From: Periplaneta americana
Lineage: Eukaryota > Arthropoda > Insecta > Blattodea > Blattidae
NCBI RefSeq assembly: GCF_040183065.1
Contig: NC_091131.1
Location: 15,703,800 to 15,767,799, forward strand
Direction of reading: 5' to 3'
Length of the DNA: 64,000 bases
A model generated the notes under the pieces. The model was not told where the DNA came from, searched no databases, and saw nothing but the letters and a program-made list of their open reading frames with translations. A program made the position numbers and the translations under genes. Of the stretch, positions 54,703 through 64,000 are shown one piece after another; the stretch's first letter is position 1; each line of letters begins with the position of its first letter.

Positions 54703-55096
54703 TACAACTCCGACGCCGGTTAGAATCGTCTCAGATTAAGCTCCAACTCTTGGGTTCCCTCTAGTGGCCGCCCTCTGCACTACGTCATAGATGTCTATGA
54801 ACGCAGGACCGAAGTCCATACCTGTGCTGAGGTGCACTCGATATGAGTGACTAGTTGGCCGGGATCCGACGGAATGAGCGCCGTCTTAAATCACGAAGTG
54901 ATTTTACGCATATCATATATATTATTTTAATGTACCGAAGTACATATGATATTTCCATGCAGATATTCTGCGTCATCATATGGACTTCGGTCCTGCGTTC
55001 ATATACATCTATGACGTAGTGCAGAGGGCGGCCACTAGAGGGAACCCAAGAGTTGGAGCTTAATCTGAGACGATTCTAACCGGCGTCGGAGTTGTA

Positions 55097-55168
55097 TCCG
55101 GTGTGGCTTAGTGGATAAAGCATCAGCACGTAGAGCTGAAAACCCGGGTTCAAATCCCGGCGCCGGAG
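55097..55168 (+). ncRNA. tRNA-like module, direct unit 1
   Basis: Perfect cloverleaf: 7-bp acceptor (TCCGGTG with CGCCGGA), 4-bp D stem, 5-bp anticodon stem TCAGC/GCTGA, loop ACGTAGA, 5-bp T stem CCGGG/CCCGG with loop TTCAAAT. A box TGGCTTAGTGG and B box GGTTCAAATCC are good, and TTTTT follows after seven bases. The loop would read GTA but has C at position 33 instead of T, so decoding is doubtful. Confidence 0.6.
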
Positions 55169-55470
55169 AGAATTTTTCTCCGTTCCATTACTCTTTCATC
55201 GTATGATGACGCAGAATATCTGCATGGAAATATCATATGTACTTCGGTACATTAAAATAATATATATGATATGCGTAAATCACTTCGTGATTTAAGATGG
55301 CCGTCGGATCCCGGCCAACTAGTCACTCATATCGAGTGCACCTCAGCACAGGTATGGACTTCGGTCCTGCGTTCATATACATCTATGACGTAGTGCAGAG
55401 GGCGGCCACTAGAGGGAACCCCAGAGTTGGAGCTTAATCTGAGACGATTCTAACCGGCGTCGGAGTTGTA

Positions 55471-55542
55471 TCCGGTGTGGCTTAGTGGATAAAGCATCAG
55501 CACGTAGAGCTGAAAACCCGGGTTCAAATCCCGGCGCCGGAG
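55471..55542 (+). ncRNA. tRNA-like module, direct unit 2
   Basis: Same sequence as unit 1; the upstream flank has the CCCCAGAG variant. Confidence 0.6.
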
Positions 55543-55844
55543 AGAATTTTTCTCCGTTCCATTACTCTTTCATCGTATGATGACGCAGAATATCTGCATG
55601 GAAATATCATATGTACTTCGGTACATTAAAATAATATATATGATATGCGTAAATCACTTCGTGATTTAAGATGGCCGTCGGATCCCGGCCAACTAGTCAC
55701 TCATATCGAGTGCACCTCAGCACAGGTATGGACTTCGGTCCTGCGTTCATATACATCTATGACGTAGTGCAGAGGGCGGCCACTAGAGGGAACCCCAGAG
55801 TTGGAGCTTAATCTGAGACGATTCTAACCGGCGTCGGAGTTGTA

Positions 55845-55916
55845 TCCGGTGTGGCTTAGTGGATAAAGCATCAGCACGTAGAGCTGAAAACCCGGGTTCA
55901 AATCCCGGCGCCGGAG
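55845..55916 (+). ncRNA. tRNA-like module, direct unit 3
   Basis: Same sequence as unit 1; CCCCAGAG variant upstream. Confidence 0.6.
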
Positions 55917-56218
55917 AGAATTTTTCTCCGTTCCATTACTCTTTCATCGTATGATGACGCAGAATATCTGCATGGAAATATCATATGTACTTCGGTACAT
56001 TAAAATAATATATATGATATGCGTAAATCACTTCGTGATTTAAGATGGCCGTCGGATCCCGGCCAACTAGTCACTCATATCGAGTGCACCTCAGCACAGG
56101 TATGGACTTCGGTCCTGCGTTCATATACATCTATGACGTAGTGCAGAGGGCGGCCACTAGAGGGAACCCAAGAGTTGGAGCTTAATCTGAGACGATTCTA
56201 ACCGGCGTCGGAGTTGTA

Positions 56219-56290
56219 TCCGGTGTGGCTTAGTGGATAAAGCATCAGCACGTAGAGCTGAAAACCCGGGTTCAAATCCCGGCGCCGGAG
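56219..56290 (+). ncRNA. tRNA-like module, direct unit 4
   Basis: Same sequence as unit 1; CCCAAGAG variant upstream. Confidence 0.6.
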
Positions 56291-56592
56291 AGAATTTTTC
56301 TCCGTTCCATTACTCTTTCATCGTATGATGACGCAGAATATCTGCATGGAAATATCATATGTACTTCGGTACATTAAAATAATATATATGATATGCGTAA
56401 ATCACTTCGTGATTTAAGATGGCCGTCGGATCCCGGCCAACTAGTCACTCATATCGAGTGCACCTCAGCACAGGTATGGACTTCGGTCCTGCGTTCATAT
56501 ACATCTATGACGTAGTGCAGAGGGCGGCCACTAGAGGGAACCCAAGAGTTGGAGCTTAATCTGAGACGATTCTAACCGGCGTCGGAGTTGTA

Positions 56593-56664
56593 TCCGGTGT
56601 GGCTTAGTGGATAAAGCATCAGCACGTAGAGCTGAAAACCCGGGTTCAAATCCCGGCGCCGGAG
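56593..56664 (+). ncRNA. tRNA-like module, direct unit 5
   Basis: Same sequence as unit 1; CCCAAGAG variant upstream. Confidence 0.6.
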
Positions 56665-56966
56665 AGAATTTTTCTCCGTTCCATTACTCTTTCATCGTAT
56701 GATGACGCAGAATATCTGCATGGAAATATCATATGTACTTCGGTACATTAAAATAATATATATGATATGCGTAAATCACTTCGTGATTTAAGATGGCCGT
56801 CGGATCCCGGCCAACTAGTCACTCATATCGAGTGCACCTCAGCACAGGTATGGACTTCGGTCCTGCGTTCATATACATCTATGACGTAGTGCAGAGGGCG
56901 GCCACTAGAGGGAACCCAAGAGTTGGAGCTTAATCTGAGACGATTCTAACCGGCGTCGGAGTTGTA

Positions 56967-57038
56967 TCCGGTGTGGCTTAGTGGATAAAGCATCAGCACG
57001 TAGAGCTGAAAACCCGGGTTCAAATCCCGGCGCCGGAG
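56967..57038 (+). ncRNA. tRNA-like module, direct unit 6
   Basis: Same sequence as unit 1; CCCAAGAG variant upstream. Confidence 0.6.
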
Positions 57039-57340
57039 AGAATTTTTCTCCGTTCCATTACTCTTTCATCGTATGATGACGCAGAATATCTGCATGGAAA
57101 TATCATATGTACTTCGGTACATTAAAATAATATATATGATATGCGTAAATCACTTCGTGATTTAAGATGGCCGTCGGATCCCGGCCAACTAGTCACTCAT
57201 ATCGAGTGCACCTCAGCACAGGTATGGACTTCGGTCCTGCGTTCATATACATCTATGACGTAGTGCAGAGGGCGGCCACTAGAGGGAACCCCAGAGTTGG
57301 AGCTTAATCTGAGACGATTCTAACCGGCGTCGGAGTTGTA

Positions 57341-57412
57341 TCCGGTGTGGCTTAGTGGATAAAGCATCAGCACGTAGAGCTGAAAACCCGGGTTCAAATC
57401 CCGGCGCCGGAG
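57341..57412 (+). ncRNA. tRNA-like module, direct unit 7
   Basis: Same sequence as unit 1; CCCCAGAG variant upstream. The unit stops at ACATTAAAATA, where the flanking 12-bp repeat begins. Confidence 0.6.
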
Positions 57413-57769
57413 AGAATTTTTCTCCGTTCCATTACTCTTTCATCGTATGATGACGCAGAATATCTGCATGGAAATATCATATGTACTTCGGTACATTAAA
57501 ATACTACTCTAACTTGTTTAGTTAGCTTTCTTTATGTAAATTATGAAACTTTGCATTATAAATACCTCATTACTAAACATTTTACATAAAAATCAATTCT
57601 CTCTAGACCAAAATAAATAACTTGTTAAAAAAAAATAATAATGTGTTTTTTATATTTATTTTATGCTGAACATGGTTCAGATGTTAAAGTTTTTCCGCAA
57701 CATACATTTAAGTTGTTGGAGGGAATCAAAGACCCTCAATTAATATTTTTTTATTTTTTAGTTTCTTTT

Positions 57770-58080
57770 TTCACATATTTAGCAATTCCAAAAATGGTTT
57801 GCTTATCATACAAGTGGAATGGGTTTGGGTCGAAGCCCCCCAATTAACACTTTTATTTTTCTATCGCTTTTTACATAGGCCTACTTAGCTAGAGGCTTAC
57901 AATTCTGAAAATAGTTTCCTAATAAAGCAAATAGAGGGGTTGGGGGTCAAGCCCCCAATTAATACCTTTTTTCTATCACTTTTTTTACACAGGCCTAATT
58001 AGCTAGTTGCTTACAATTCCAAAAATACTTTCCTAACCATACAAGTAGGGGGTTGGGGGCGAAGCCCCCCAATTAATTGT
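57770..58080. repeat. 114-bp tandem repeat with G-rich hairpin
   Basis: Three diverged copies, each ending in a hairpin-forming phrase such as TTGGGGGCGAAGCCCCCC before AATTAA (at about 57827, 57940 and 58054). Between them CTTACAATTC and TAGCTAG recur. Confidence 0.8.
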
Positions 58081-58526
58081 CTTACTAATCATTTTTGGAT
58101 GTTGAAAGGTAGATAAAATTTACTAACAGCTTTCGATGTACATGTTTGAGCAAGAATTCAGCGATGTTTTTCTTCCTTCCCTATATCTACTACCACGTCT
58201 TTACTACCTTTCTTCTGTTTTTGGGGGGGTCTAAACATACCTCTCGGCAGAGCGAGCCCTAATCCATTATTATAAATCACATAAAAACGAATACAACATA
58301 TCTTTGTTTGAACACACAACAATTAAAAAAAAAATTGAGTAATAACTCCATAATTAAAATTCTTTGTCTTGAAATTTAACCCTGTAGGAAATTTTTTTCT
58401 CAATTTCACTTTGATGTTTACAAATTATGTTTGTAGCGTTTGAAATACCCGCCATGGTAACATGCAAACAATCTTTGTTTCTCATTATTATTCAAGCAAT
58501 AGATATCGATAGTTGAATGTCGATAG
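58081..58526. other. Unclassified DNA
   Basis: No gene recognised. Confidence 0.4.
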
Positions 58527-59012
58527 TTTCATTTATCGAACTGCTACTTCCGTTGACCTTTTTTTTAGGAGATATATAACTGTGGGTACCTATAATGCAT
58601 CTGTTCCGAAAACAGTTCCATAATGGATAATTAGCAAAGCAACATCTTTAGCATGACCTGTGGCTTGTAAATGAAAACAATTGATAGTAGGTATCTCAAT
58701 CATACCAACCTCATAAAATGCCAGATGGAACTATGAAGCGTCCACCGCTGTGGTTAGCATGACTGGCCGTTTCATTCATCGAACTGCTACTTCCGTTGAC
58801 TTTTTTTTTAGGAGATATATAACTGGGGGTACCCATAATGCATCTGTTCCGAAAACAGTTCCATAATGGATAATTAGCAAAGCAACATCTTTAGCATGAC
58901 CTGTGGCTTGTAAATGAAAACAATTGATAGTAGGTATCTCAATCATACCAACCTCATAAAATGCCAGATGGAACTATGAAGTGTCCACCGCTGTGGTTAG
59001 CATGACTGGCCG
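58527..59012. repeat. 243-bp tandem duplication
   Basis: 58527-58769 and 58770-59012 are nearly identical (differences include ACTGTGGGTACCTA against ACTGGGGGTACCCA). Each copy ends with the head of a SINE (CCACCGCTGTGGTTAGCATG), but only the second continues into the SINE body. Confidence 0.9.
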
Positions 59013-59190
59013 TGAAAGTTGCGAGCCCGAGTTGAAATCCTGGTTGGGACAAGTTACCTGGCTGAGGTTTTTTCGAGAGTTTTCCCTCAACCTATTACGA
59101 GCAAATGCAGGGTAACTTTCACCGCTGGACTGTGGACTCATTTCTCTGGGATTGTCACCTTAATTCAGACGCTAGATATTATTTTTGTTT
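58979..59190 (+). mobile_element. SINE of the 31.3 kb type
   Basis: Head with eroded B box (GAGTTGAAATCC), then GGGACAAGTTACCTGGCTGA and GCAAATGCAGGGTAACTTTC as in the 31202-31456 SINE. The tail is truncated. Confidence 0.75.
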
Positions 59191-59385
59191 AATAAGTTTC
59201 AAGAGCTTTTTTATAAACAATATCAATAAAATAAAATATCAAGCCCTTGGATCAAACTTTCATATTTATTTTGAGAAGACTTATTTAACACTGATTTTAC
59301 TACAAAGATTCCAAGAGATGCAATTTCATGTGTTTCAACTTCTTTCTTGTTAATTTGAATTAATTACATTTTTATGTAAGTACTG

Positions 59386-59452
<67 letters not shown>

Positions 59453-61106
59453 CCAGTAATAAGTTGTTTCACTCCGAATAAAACTATTTTTTGTAAGTGA
59501 AAAAAAAAACAGTTGAATGTACTTCCAATCCTTTATTACACTCTCAATTAAAACTTTGTTCACCCCTAACAACTGGAGTAACAAATATGCAGGTACATGG
59601 AAATAACATTAAATTAATGCCACATAAAAACGAGAACACTTTCATCTTAGAGCAGTGATGTCAAAGCAAGCGCATTTTTCTGACCTTGATGTCGAGCGCG
59701 GGCATCAAGCGCTAAGTATGGAAAGGGGAAGGGTTGTGTATATAAATAAGCAGCCTGTTGAATTAAGAAAACAGTGGTGCACAAACTTCAAACGGAACGT
59801 GAAATTTTATCTCGTTATTTTTATATGGCTGCTTTCTGTTTGATATTATCTAGGCTATATTGTCTGTAAAACAAAAGTACTAACACCAATTTCTTAATAT
59901 TGCACTTGTGTTTTAAATGTTAATAACATAATAGAGAGTTAAGAAGGAATATTCACATAAATTCCATAGTAGTACAACTATACTGTACTAAATGGATCAA
60001 ACACATCATTCATAAAGAAAGTGATATCCCAAAAAAAGGGATTGAGTATGACATAATAAGTTGGAATTGGTATTGATGTTACCTTTAGCCTTATAAATGT
60101 AATCAATAAATAATGAAAGCAATATTACAGTACAAAACAAAGTTACCTAGGTGCTGCATATGTTTTAAGTGTAACTGATATTCCATAACAAAACTCTTAT
60201 CGCATTATGCTTTTAAGGTGATATTGGTGAGCAACTTCCTATCATCAGAATATTAAATTATTTTCTCGAAATGTGCTGAAGCTATAGAGCTGACATTTTT
60301 ACAACACATGGGCACGTATCTTTTGCTTATGATGTAACAGTAGTTGCTTTGTTAATCCATTTCCTTACAAACAATTTCCATGCGAATATTTTCAAAATTT
60401 TCAATACACTATCTTCAGTAATACGTATATACGGTGTATTAGATTTACGAAAACATTCTGTAAGGCTACTAAATAAATAGGCCTGAAAATTTCACTTGTC
60501 TATACGAAAAGTTGAGAAAATATTTCTTTGTAACAAGAAATTCAAACTTGTAAAAAATGAACATTACAATTAAAACTTACATTCTTATAATGCACTTATA
60601 CTTCTCAGGCAAATCTAAAAATTAACATGGATATAGTTTTAATAAGTTCTCCTCCCTTTATCCATTGAATCAGTGCTGGTCATCCCTGTATATAGCTCGA
60701 CCAAGCGGCATATACCACCTCTTTCGTCTGTCTCTTTCCTTTCCACTGTAAAGCGCTCAGGCTCTCCTGAGCTGTAAAGCGCGCGCTTGCTCCTGTGGGC
60801 ATCAGTTGACATGACTGTCTTAGAGTGTAACAAGAGTACAATCATACCGTGTAACTAGAGTTAGATGAATCTGGCCACAATAATGCAATTTAACATTAAG
60901 TTATTGTGTTGTTTCGATTAAGGATCAAACTCTTTTATCCATAAGGGAAAATAGACAAGGTCATGTTTCAACAGACATCTTTTTCCTTGTACTGTATGTT
61001 GCAATTCTACATATTGCCACACTTCGATATAAATAGGCCTAGTCGTTTCTGGAGTTGAACTATTAGCATTGAATTAGCTCGTCCCATCCAAAATTGTTGG
61101 GTACTA
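59191..61106. other. AT-rich DNA with a (TA)n tract; no gene supported
   Basis: A pure (TA)n tract spans about 59388-59449. GC-richer DNA at 60640-60840 contains GTAAAGCGC twice and may be an old repeat. The 62-codon frame at 59655 and the 68-codon frame at 60845 have no recognised domain. Confidence 0.4.
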
Positions 61107-61114
61107 GTGATAAG

Positions 61115-62249
61115 TAGGGACCGGATTTTTATGTAGCCTAATTACATATTATATTCCTTTCAACCTAAACATATATAAATAGCAAATCTTTGCGAATCTT
61201 GTAATTACCATTAATATATTAAAATTTGATACTACATATGTTTACATATTTACCCCACATTACATATTATGACTTGGTATTACATAAATCTACATATTTA
61301 GGGGTTTTATTCATTTTTACTTCTCTAAAAGGAAAAAAGAAACTTCTGCTTACAATTTGAAATACACAGATATAAAAAACCTTTTTACTCTACCCAAGAA
61401 AGGATATAATATTGTCCTGCACACGTCTTAACAAGCCGTTCCCATGCAATTTGTAACCTTACTCACCCTCTTCCTAATCTTTCTAGGGAAAACCCGTGTC
61501 AAGTCTGACATGAGTCGCAATAAAGTAGCCGACTTTAGAAAAGAAGCTGGAGTAAAGGAACAAACTGGAAAGATGTTGAAAGATTGAAATAAATAGCTTT
61601 TCAGGTTATTTCTTGACATCTTTACTTCAAATTTAGTAGAACTATAAGGAAATGGCATTTTCCGAGCAATTAGAAAATATGGTCCTCGGCTGGAATAATC
61701 CTACCCTTCTGAATGAGACAGGAATGTCACTTTTCAAACAACAGTTTGTAAATGCCTATAGTTTGAGGTTTTAGTAGGTACTTTGTTTCTTACAAGGAGC
61801 AGCTAAAATGCATATGCTCCACATCTCCTCTTATTTTCTCCTAATCCAGTAAAGCGAAACAGTGCTTGCAGTACTGTTGTGTCATTCATTTCACTCAGTT
61901 CTCTAGTTTTAGTACTTACAGTATAAAGTGCACGTGAGTTTATCTGCTGCTTTTAACTAACTAAAATGGCCCCTGTATCTTCAACCCTAACGACAAAAAT
62001 AAAATCATGGATTGCGATGGACGAAGCTTTCACTACAGATGGAAAAATAGTAATGTGTCAAGTGTGCGGTAAAAAAGTCAGGTCTTCTATGAAATCACAA
62101 CTGGAGACTCTTACCTATCCTATACCTGGCAGATATTGATACTAAATATTTTTATGATTTTACATATTTTGGTACATATTCAGCTCATTTTTCTTACATA
62201 AATATGTACATATTTTACACCTTGATATGACATAAAAATCCGGTCCCTA
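61115..62249 (+). mobile_element. hAT-like transposon, deletion derivative
   Basis: Ends TAGGGACCGGATTTTTATGT and its inverse, with the 8-bp duplication GTGATAAG at 61107-61114 and 62250-62257, which is diagnostic of hAT. Subterminal TACATATT motifs are dense at both ends. It keeps the start of a zinc-finger gene (61966-62137) but no transposase catalytic region. Confidence 0.85.
61966..62139 (+). pseudogene. CGGBP1-like zinc-finger N-terminus of the hAT element
   Basis: MAPVSSTLTTKIKSWIAMDE, then FTTDGKIVMCQVCGKKVRSS and MKSQLET. A Cys-x2-Cys pair in the setting F-TDG-x4-C-C-K is the start of the BED-like finger shared by hAT transposases and CGGBP1-like proteins. The His ligands are missing because the frame ends soon after MKSQLET. 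Confidence 0.6.
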
Positions 62250-62257
62250 GTGATAAG

Positions 62258-62970
62258 TAGATTTCGAAGTTCAGGTCCCGTTGGAGGAGATGCAGGTTAA
62301 GTGATAGCGGAGTGTTGGACGGAGTTGGGGGAAACAGACTAGAGCTTGTTTATGTTTTCCAGTCTGGTTAAAGGTTTCGTAAGTACTAGCACTGAAGCTG
62401 GACAGTTGGGACTACGTGAAGTCATTGCAATGTCGAGAACGAAATTCAATTGGAACACATTTTTATATATACATTATTAAATTCCTTCCACAAAAACACA
62501 GTAGAAATAAGCAATTTTATTTGAAATGGCAAAATGTCGGCGAAAAACACCCTTAATTATTATGCACTAAAATATATAATGATTTGATTTTGAAGTACCG
62601 GTATCTATATTTAAAAATTATACCATATAAATCCAAATTAAAAATAGAAGGTATTTAGAATACGTAATTTAAGTTATTATTAATATATATATATATATAT
62701 ATATATATGCTTAATTTATTTTCATTTTAAGTATAATAATATTTCTTCGTTTCTTGGTACCGTAACAATTTTACTCATACGGGTGTTAGGTTTATATTAA
62801 ATACAATATTGCTGTCTAAATGTTTTGTCTAAATATTGTTTCTTTTATAGTAATCCAATTAGTTTCAGACAAGTCTATTTCAGTGACATATGTTTTATAA
62901 TATTACTGTGCTTATGCCACTTCTTTTCCTTATTTTGTTATTTACAAATGGTATGTGTTCTGATAATCTA

Positions 62971-63021
<51 letters not shown>

Positions 63022-63108
63022 GTTACAAAGTATCTTTCTAAATAGTATTGCCCTGTATAACTGTTTTAGACCTAAGAATAATGTTACGTTTATACAATAT
63101 ACAGATTA
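62258..63108. other. AT-rich DNA with microsatellites
   Basis: A (TA)n tract at about 62682-62708 and an (ATT)n tract at about 62978-63020. No gene recognised. Confidence 0.4.
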
Positions 63109-63805
63109 TTTCCGGGCTGGTGTTACAAACTTTCAGGGATGATGGCGAAGGGCACATGTATGAATTTGAGACAGGAACCATGGTCCGGAAATGACCGAGT
63201 CGAAAGTTATAAGCAAAAATAGTTGTGTGGAAATGGAATTGTAATTTGGCACCACGTGCCTTCCTTCCCTTAACCTTTGGAGCAGTCGTGGAAAGATGGT
63301 ATGGGCCGGATGTCTCCTACGTGGGTACTTATACCGATACAATCTGTGAGCTTGTCTACTATTCCCATTGGCTCATCCGTATTCGAAAATCAGGTCTGCT
63401 TATTCCGCTCTCGTGTACTCCTCCATTTCACTAGGACTGATCGACTGGACACTGCAACTTGTACACATACACTACGTGCATATCAGGACCCACCATGTCC
63501 GTTACACATTACGCTATCTGCATTGCTTTAGTGTAGTTTCCTGTCCCCATCCCTCATATAACGCACTGAACGGAATACTGTAAGTAGATAACGTAAATAA
63601 CGTCAGATGAATACGTATATGTAAGATGTACAGATAAATACACATAAATAAGGTGTACGGAGGAATAAAATTATTTCATTTCCACTCAACTATTTTTGCT
63701 TGTAACTTTCGACTCGGTCATTTCCGGACCAGGGTTCCTTATCTCAAATTGATACATGTGCCCTTCCCCATCATCCCTGAAAGTTTGTAACACTAGCTCG
63801 GAAAC
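63109..63805. mobile_element. TIR element with about 115-bp arms
   Basis: TTTCCGGGCTGGTGTTACAA, CTTTCAGGGATGATGG and AATGACCGAGTCGAAAGTTA at the left are inverted at 63682-63805 with about 90% similarity by eye. The 450-bp centre has overlapping short frames without a domain. Superfamily unassigned. Confidence 0.75.
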
Positions 63806-64000
63806 ACTCTGTAGATACGATAATGCGATGTATTCCAACCAACGAAATGTTTACGTTCAGGCGAAGATTTAATTTTTTCCTCGCTTGGCCTATATTGCTC
63901 CACCTAACTAACATGATGTATGTACGAGGAGAGGGACTACCTTGCCAGCTGCTTTGTAAACACTGTATTATTCCGTGTGTACTTAACTTCAGAGAAAAAA

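Larger units (their letters stand above)
54597..57503 (+). mobile_element. Block of tandem tRNA-like units flanked by a 12-bp direct repeat
   Basis: CTACTCTAACTT stands at 54585-54596 and 57504-57515. Inside are one inverted unit (54597 to about 54972) and about 6.8 direct units with an exact 374-bp period; tRNA-like modules start at 55097, 55471, 55845, 56219, 56593, 56967 and 57341. Units differ at very few sites (for example AACCCAAGAG against AACCCCAGAG). Each also has two small hairpins, GTACTTCGGTAC and AAATCACTTCGTGATTT. Seen: array and flanking repeat. Inferred: the block entered as one piece by target-primed reverse transcription, with twin priming giving the inverted head. Local satellite growth after insertion of a dimer is the alternative. 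Confidence 0.8.

Noticed and set aside
55097-57412. Calling the arrayed modules working tRNA-Tyr(GTA) genes
   Set aside because: Loop lacks T33, the acceptor is not of Tyr type, and eukaryotic tRNA-Tyr genes usually have an intron; kept as tRNA-like.
54930-57500. Hammerhead ribozyme in the 374-bp unit (ATGATGACGCAGAATATCTG then GGAAA)
   Set aside because: The core CTGATGA is not matched, no stem I partner was found, and the diverged copy at 16.5 kb does not keep the core. A covariance-model search would settle it.
59372-59584. Ile/Tyr-repeat frame
   Set aside because: Translation of a (TA)n tract.
1-64000. LTR retroelement, Polinton or CRISPR structures
   Set aside because: No long direct terminal repeats with gag/pol-type frames, no capsid or polymerase frames, and the regular arrays are minisatellites without spacers of CRISPR type.

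Overview
The window looks like an AT-rich insect genome, most likely a cockroach and probably the American cockroach Periplaneta americana. The reasons are: very abundant LINE 3' ends ending in (TAAG)n and encoding the GHVARMGESRNAYRVLVG tail typical of cockroach assemblies; TTAGG-type telomere-like repeats; Helitrons ending in CTAG; and tRNA-derived SINEs. The species call comes from remembered sequence, not from a search. Most of the window is mobile or repeated DNA.

Host genes. I support two protein genes, both on the minus strand, arranged in tandem and each with a long intron full of transposons. Gene 1 has a signal-peptide exon at 9130-9279 and a terminal exon at 1275-1475. Gene 2 has a signal-peptide exon at 43733-43867 and a terminal exon at 33015-33194. 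In both, the join is phase 0, the first exon has a consensus donor, and the second exon opens with a short propiece, then R-x-R-R, then a very basic Pro/Arg/Trp-rich tail. The terminal exons align without gaps over their first 14 residues, so the genes look like paralogs. They resemble precursors of secreted cationic proline/arginine-rich peptides; an antimicrobial role is inference. Two identical, divergently oriented tRNA-Ala(AGC) genes lie at 16.1-16.4 kb.

Layout. 0.6-9 kb: SINE, a TIR transposon, three LINE families with two nested TIR elements, gene 1. 10-15 kb: Helitron pieces, LINE, MITE, a Helitron carrying a hairpin insertion. 15-21 kb: LINE ends, tRNA-Ala pair, then a 3.8 kb Harbinger-like element holding a 24-bp satellite and splitting an older tRNA-like repeat. 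21.6-23.2 kb: intact-ended Helitron. 23.9-25.4 kb: interleaved inverted repeats. 28-32.6 kb: SINE, LINE, MITEs, a transposon with a Myb/SANT-like reading frame. 33-44 kb: gene 2, whose intron holds a 32-bp minisatellite, MULE-like relic, MITEs, LINE ends, a Sola-like 2.95 kb element, a PHD-bearing relic and a MADF-bearing element. 45-46.8 kb: 34-bp minisatellite. 47-53.9 kb: several TIR elements, one with mirrored TTAGG repeats. 54.6-57.5 kb: seven tandem tRNA-like modules at an exact 374-bp period plus one inverted unit, the block flanked by a 12-bp direct repeat. 58-64 kb: tandem duplication with a SINE, a hAT element, a final TIR element.

I saw no LTR retrovirus, Polinton or CRISPR array. 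Coordinates of repeat edges are by eye and may be off by a few bases unless a target-site duplication is given.
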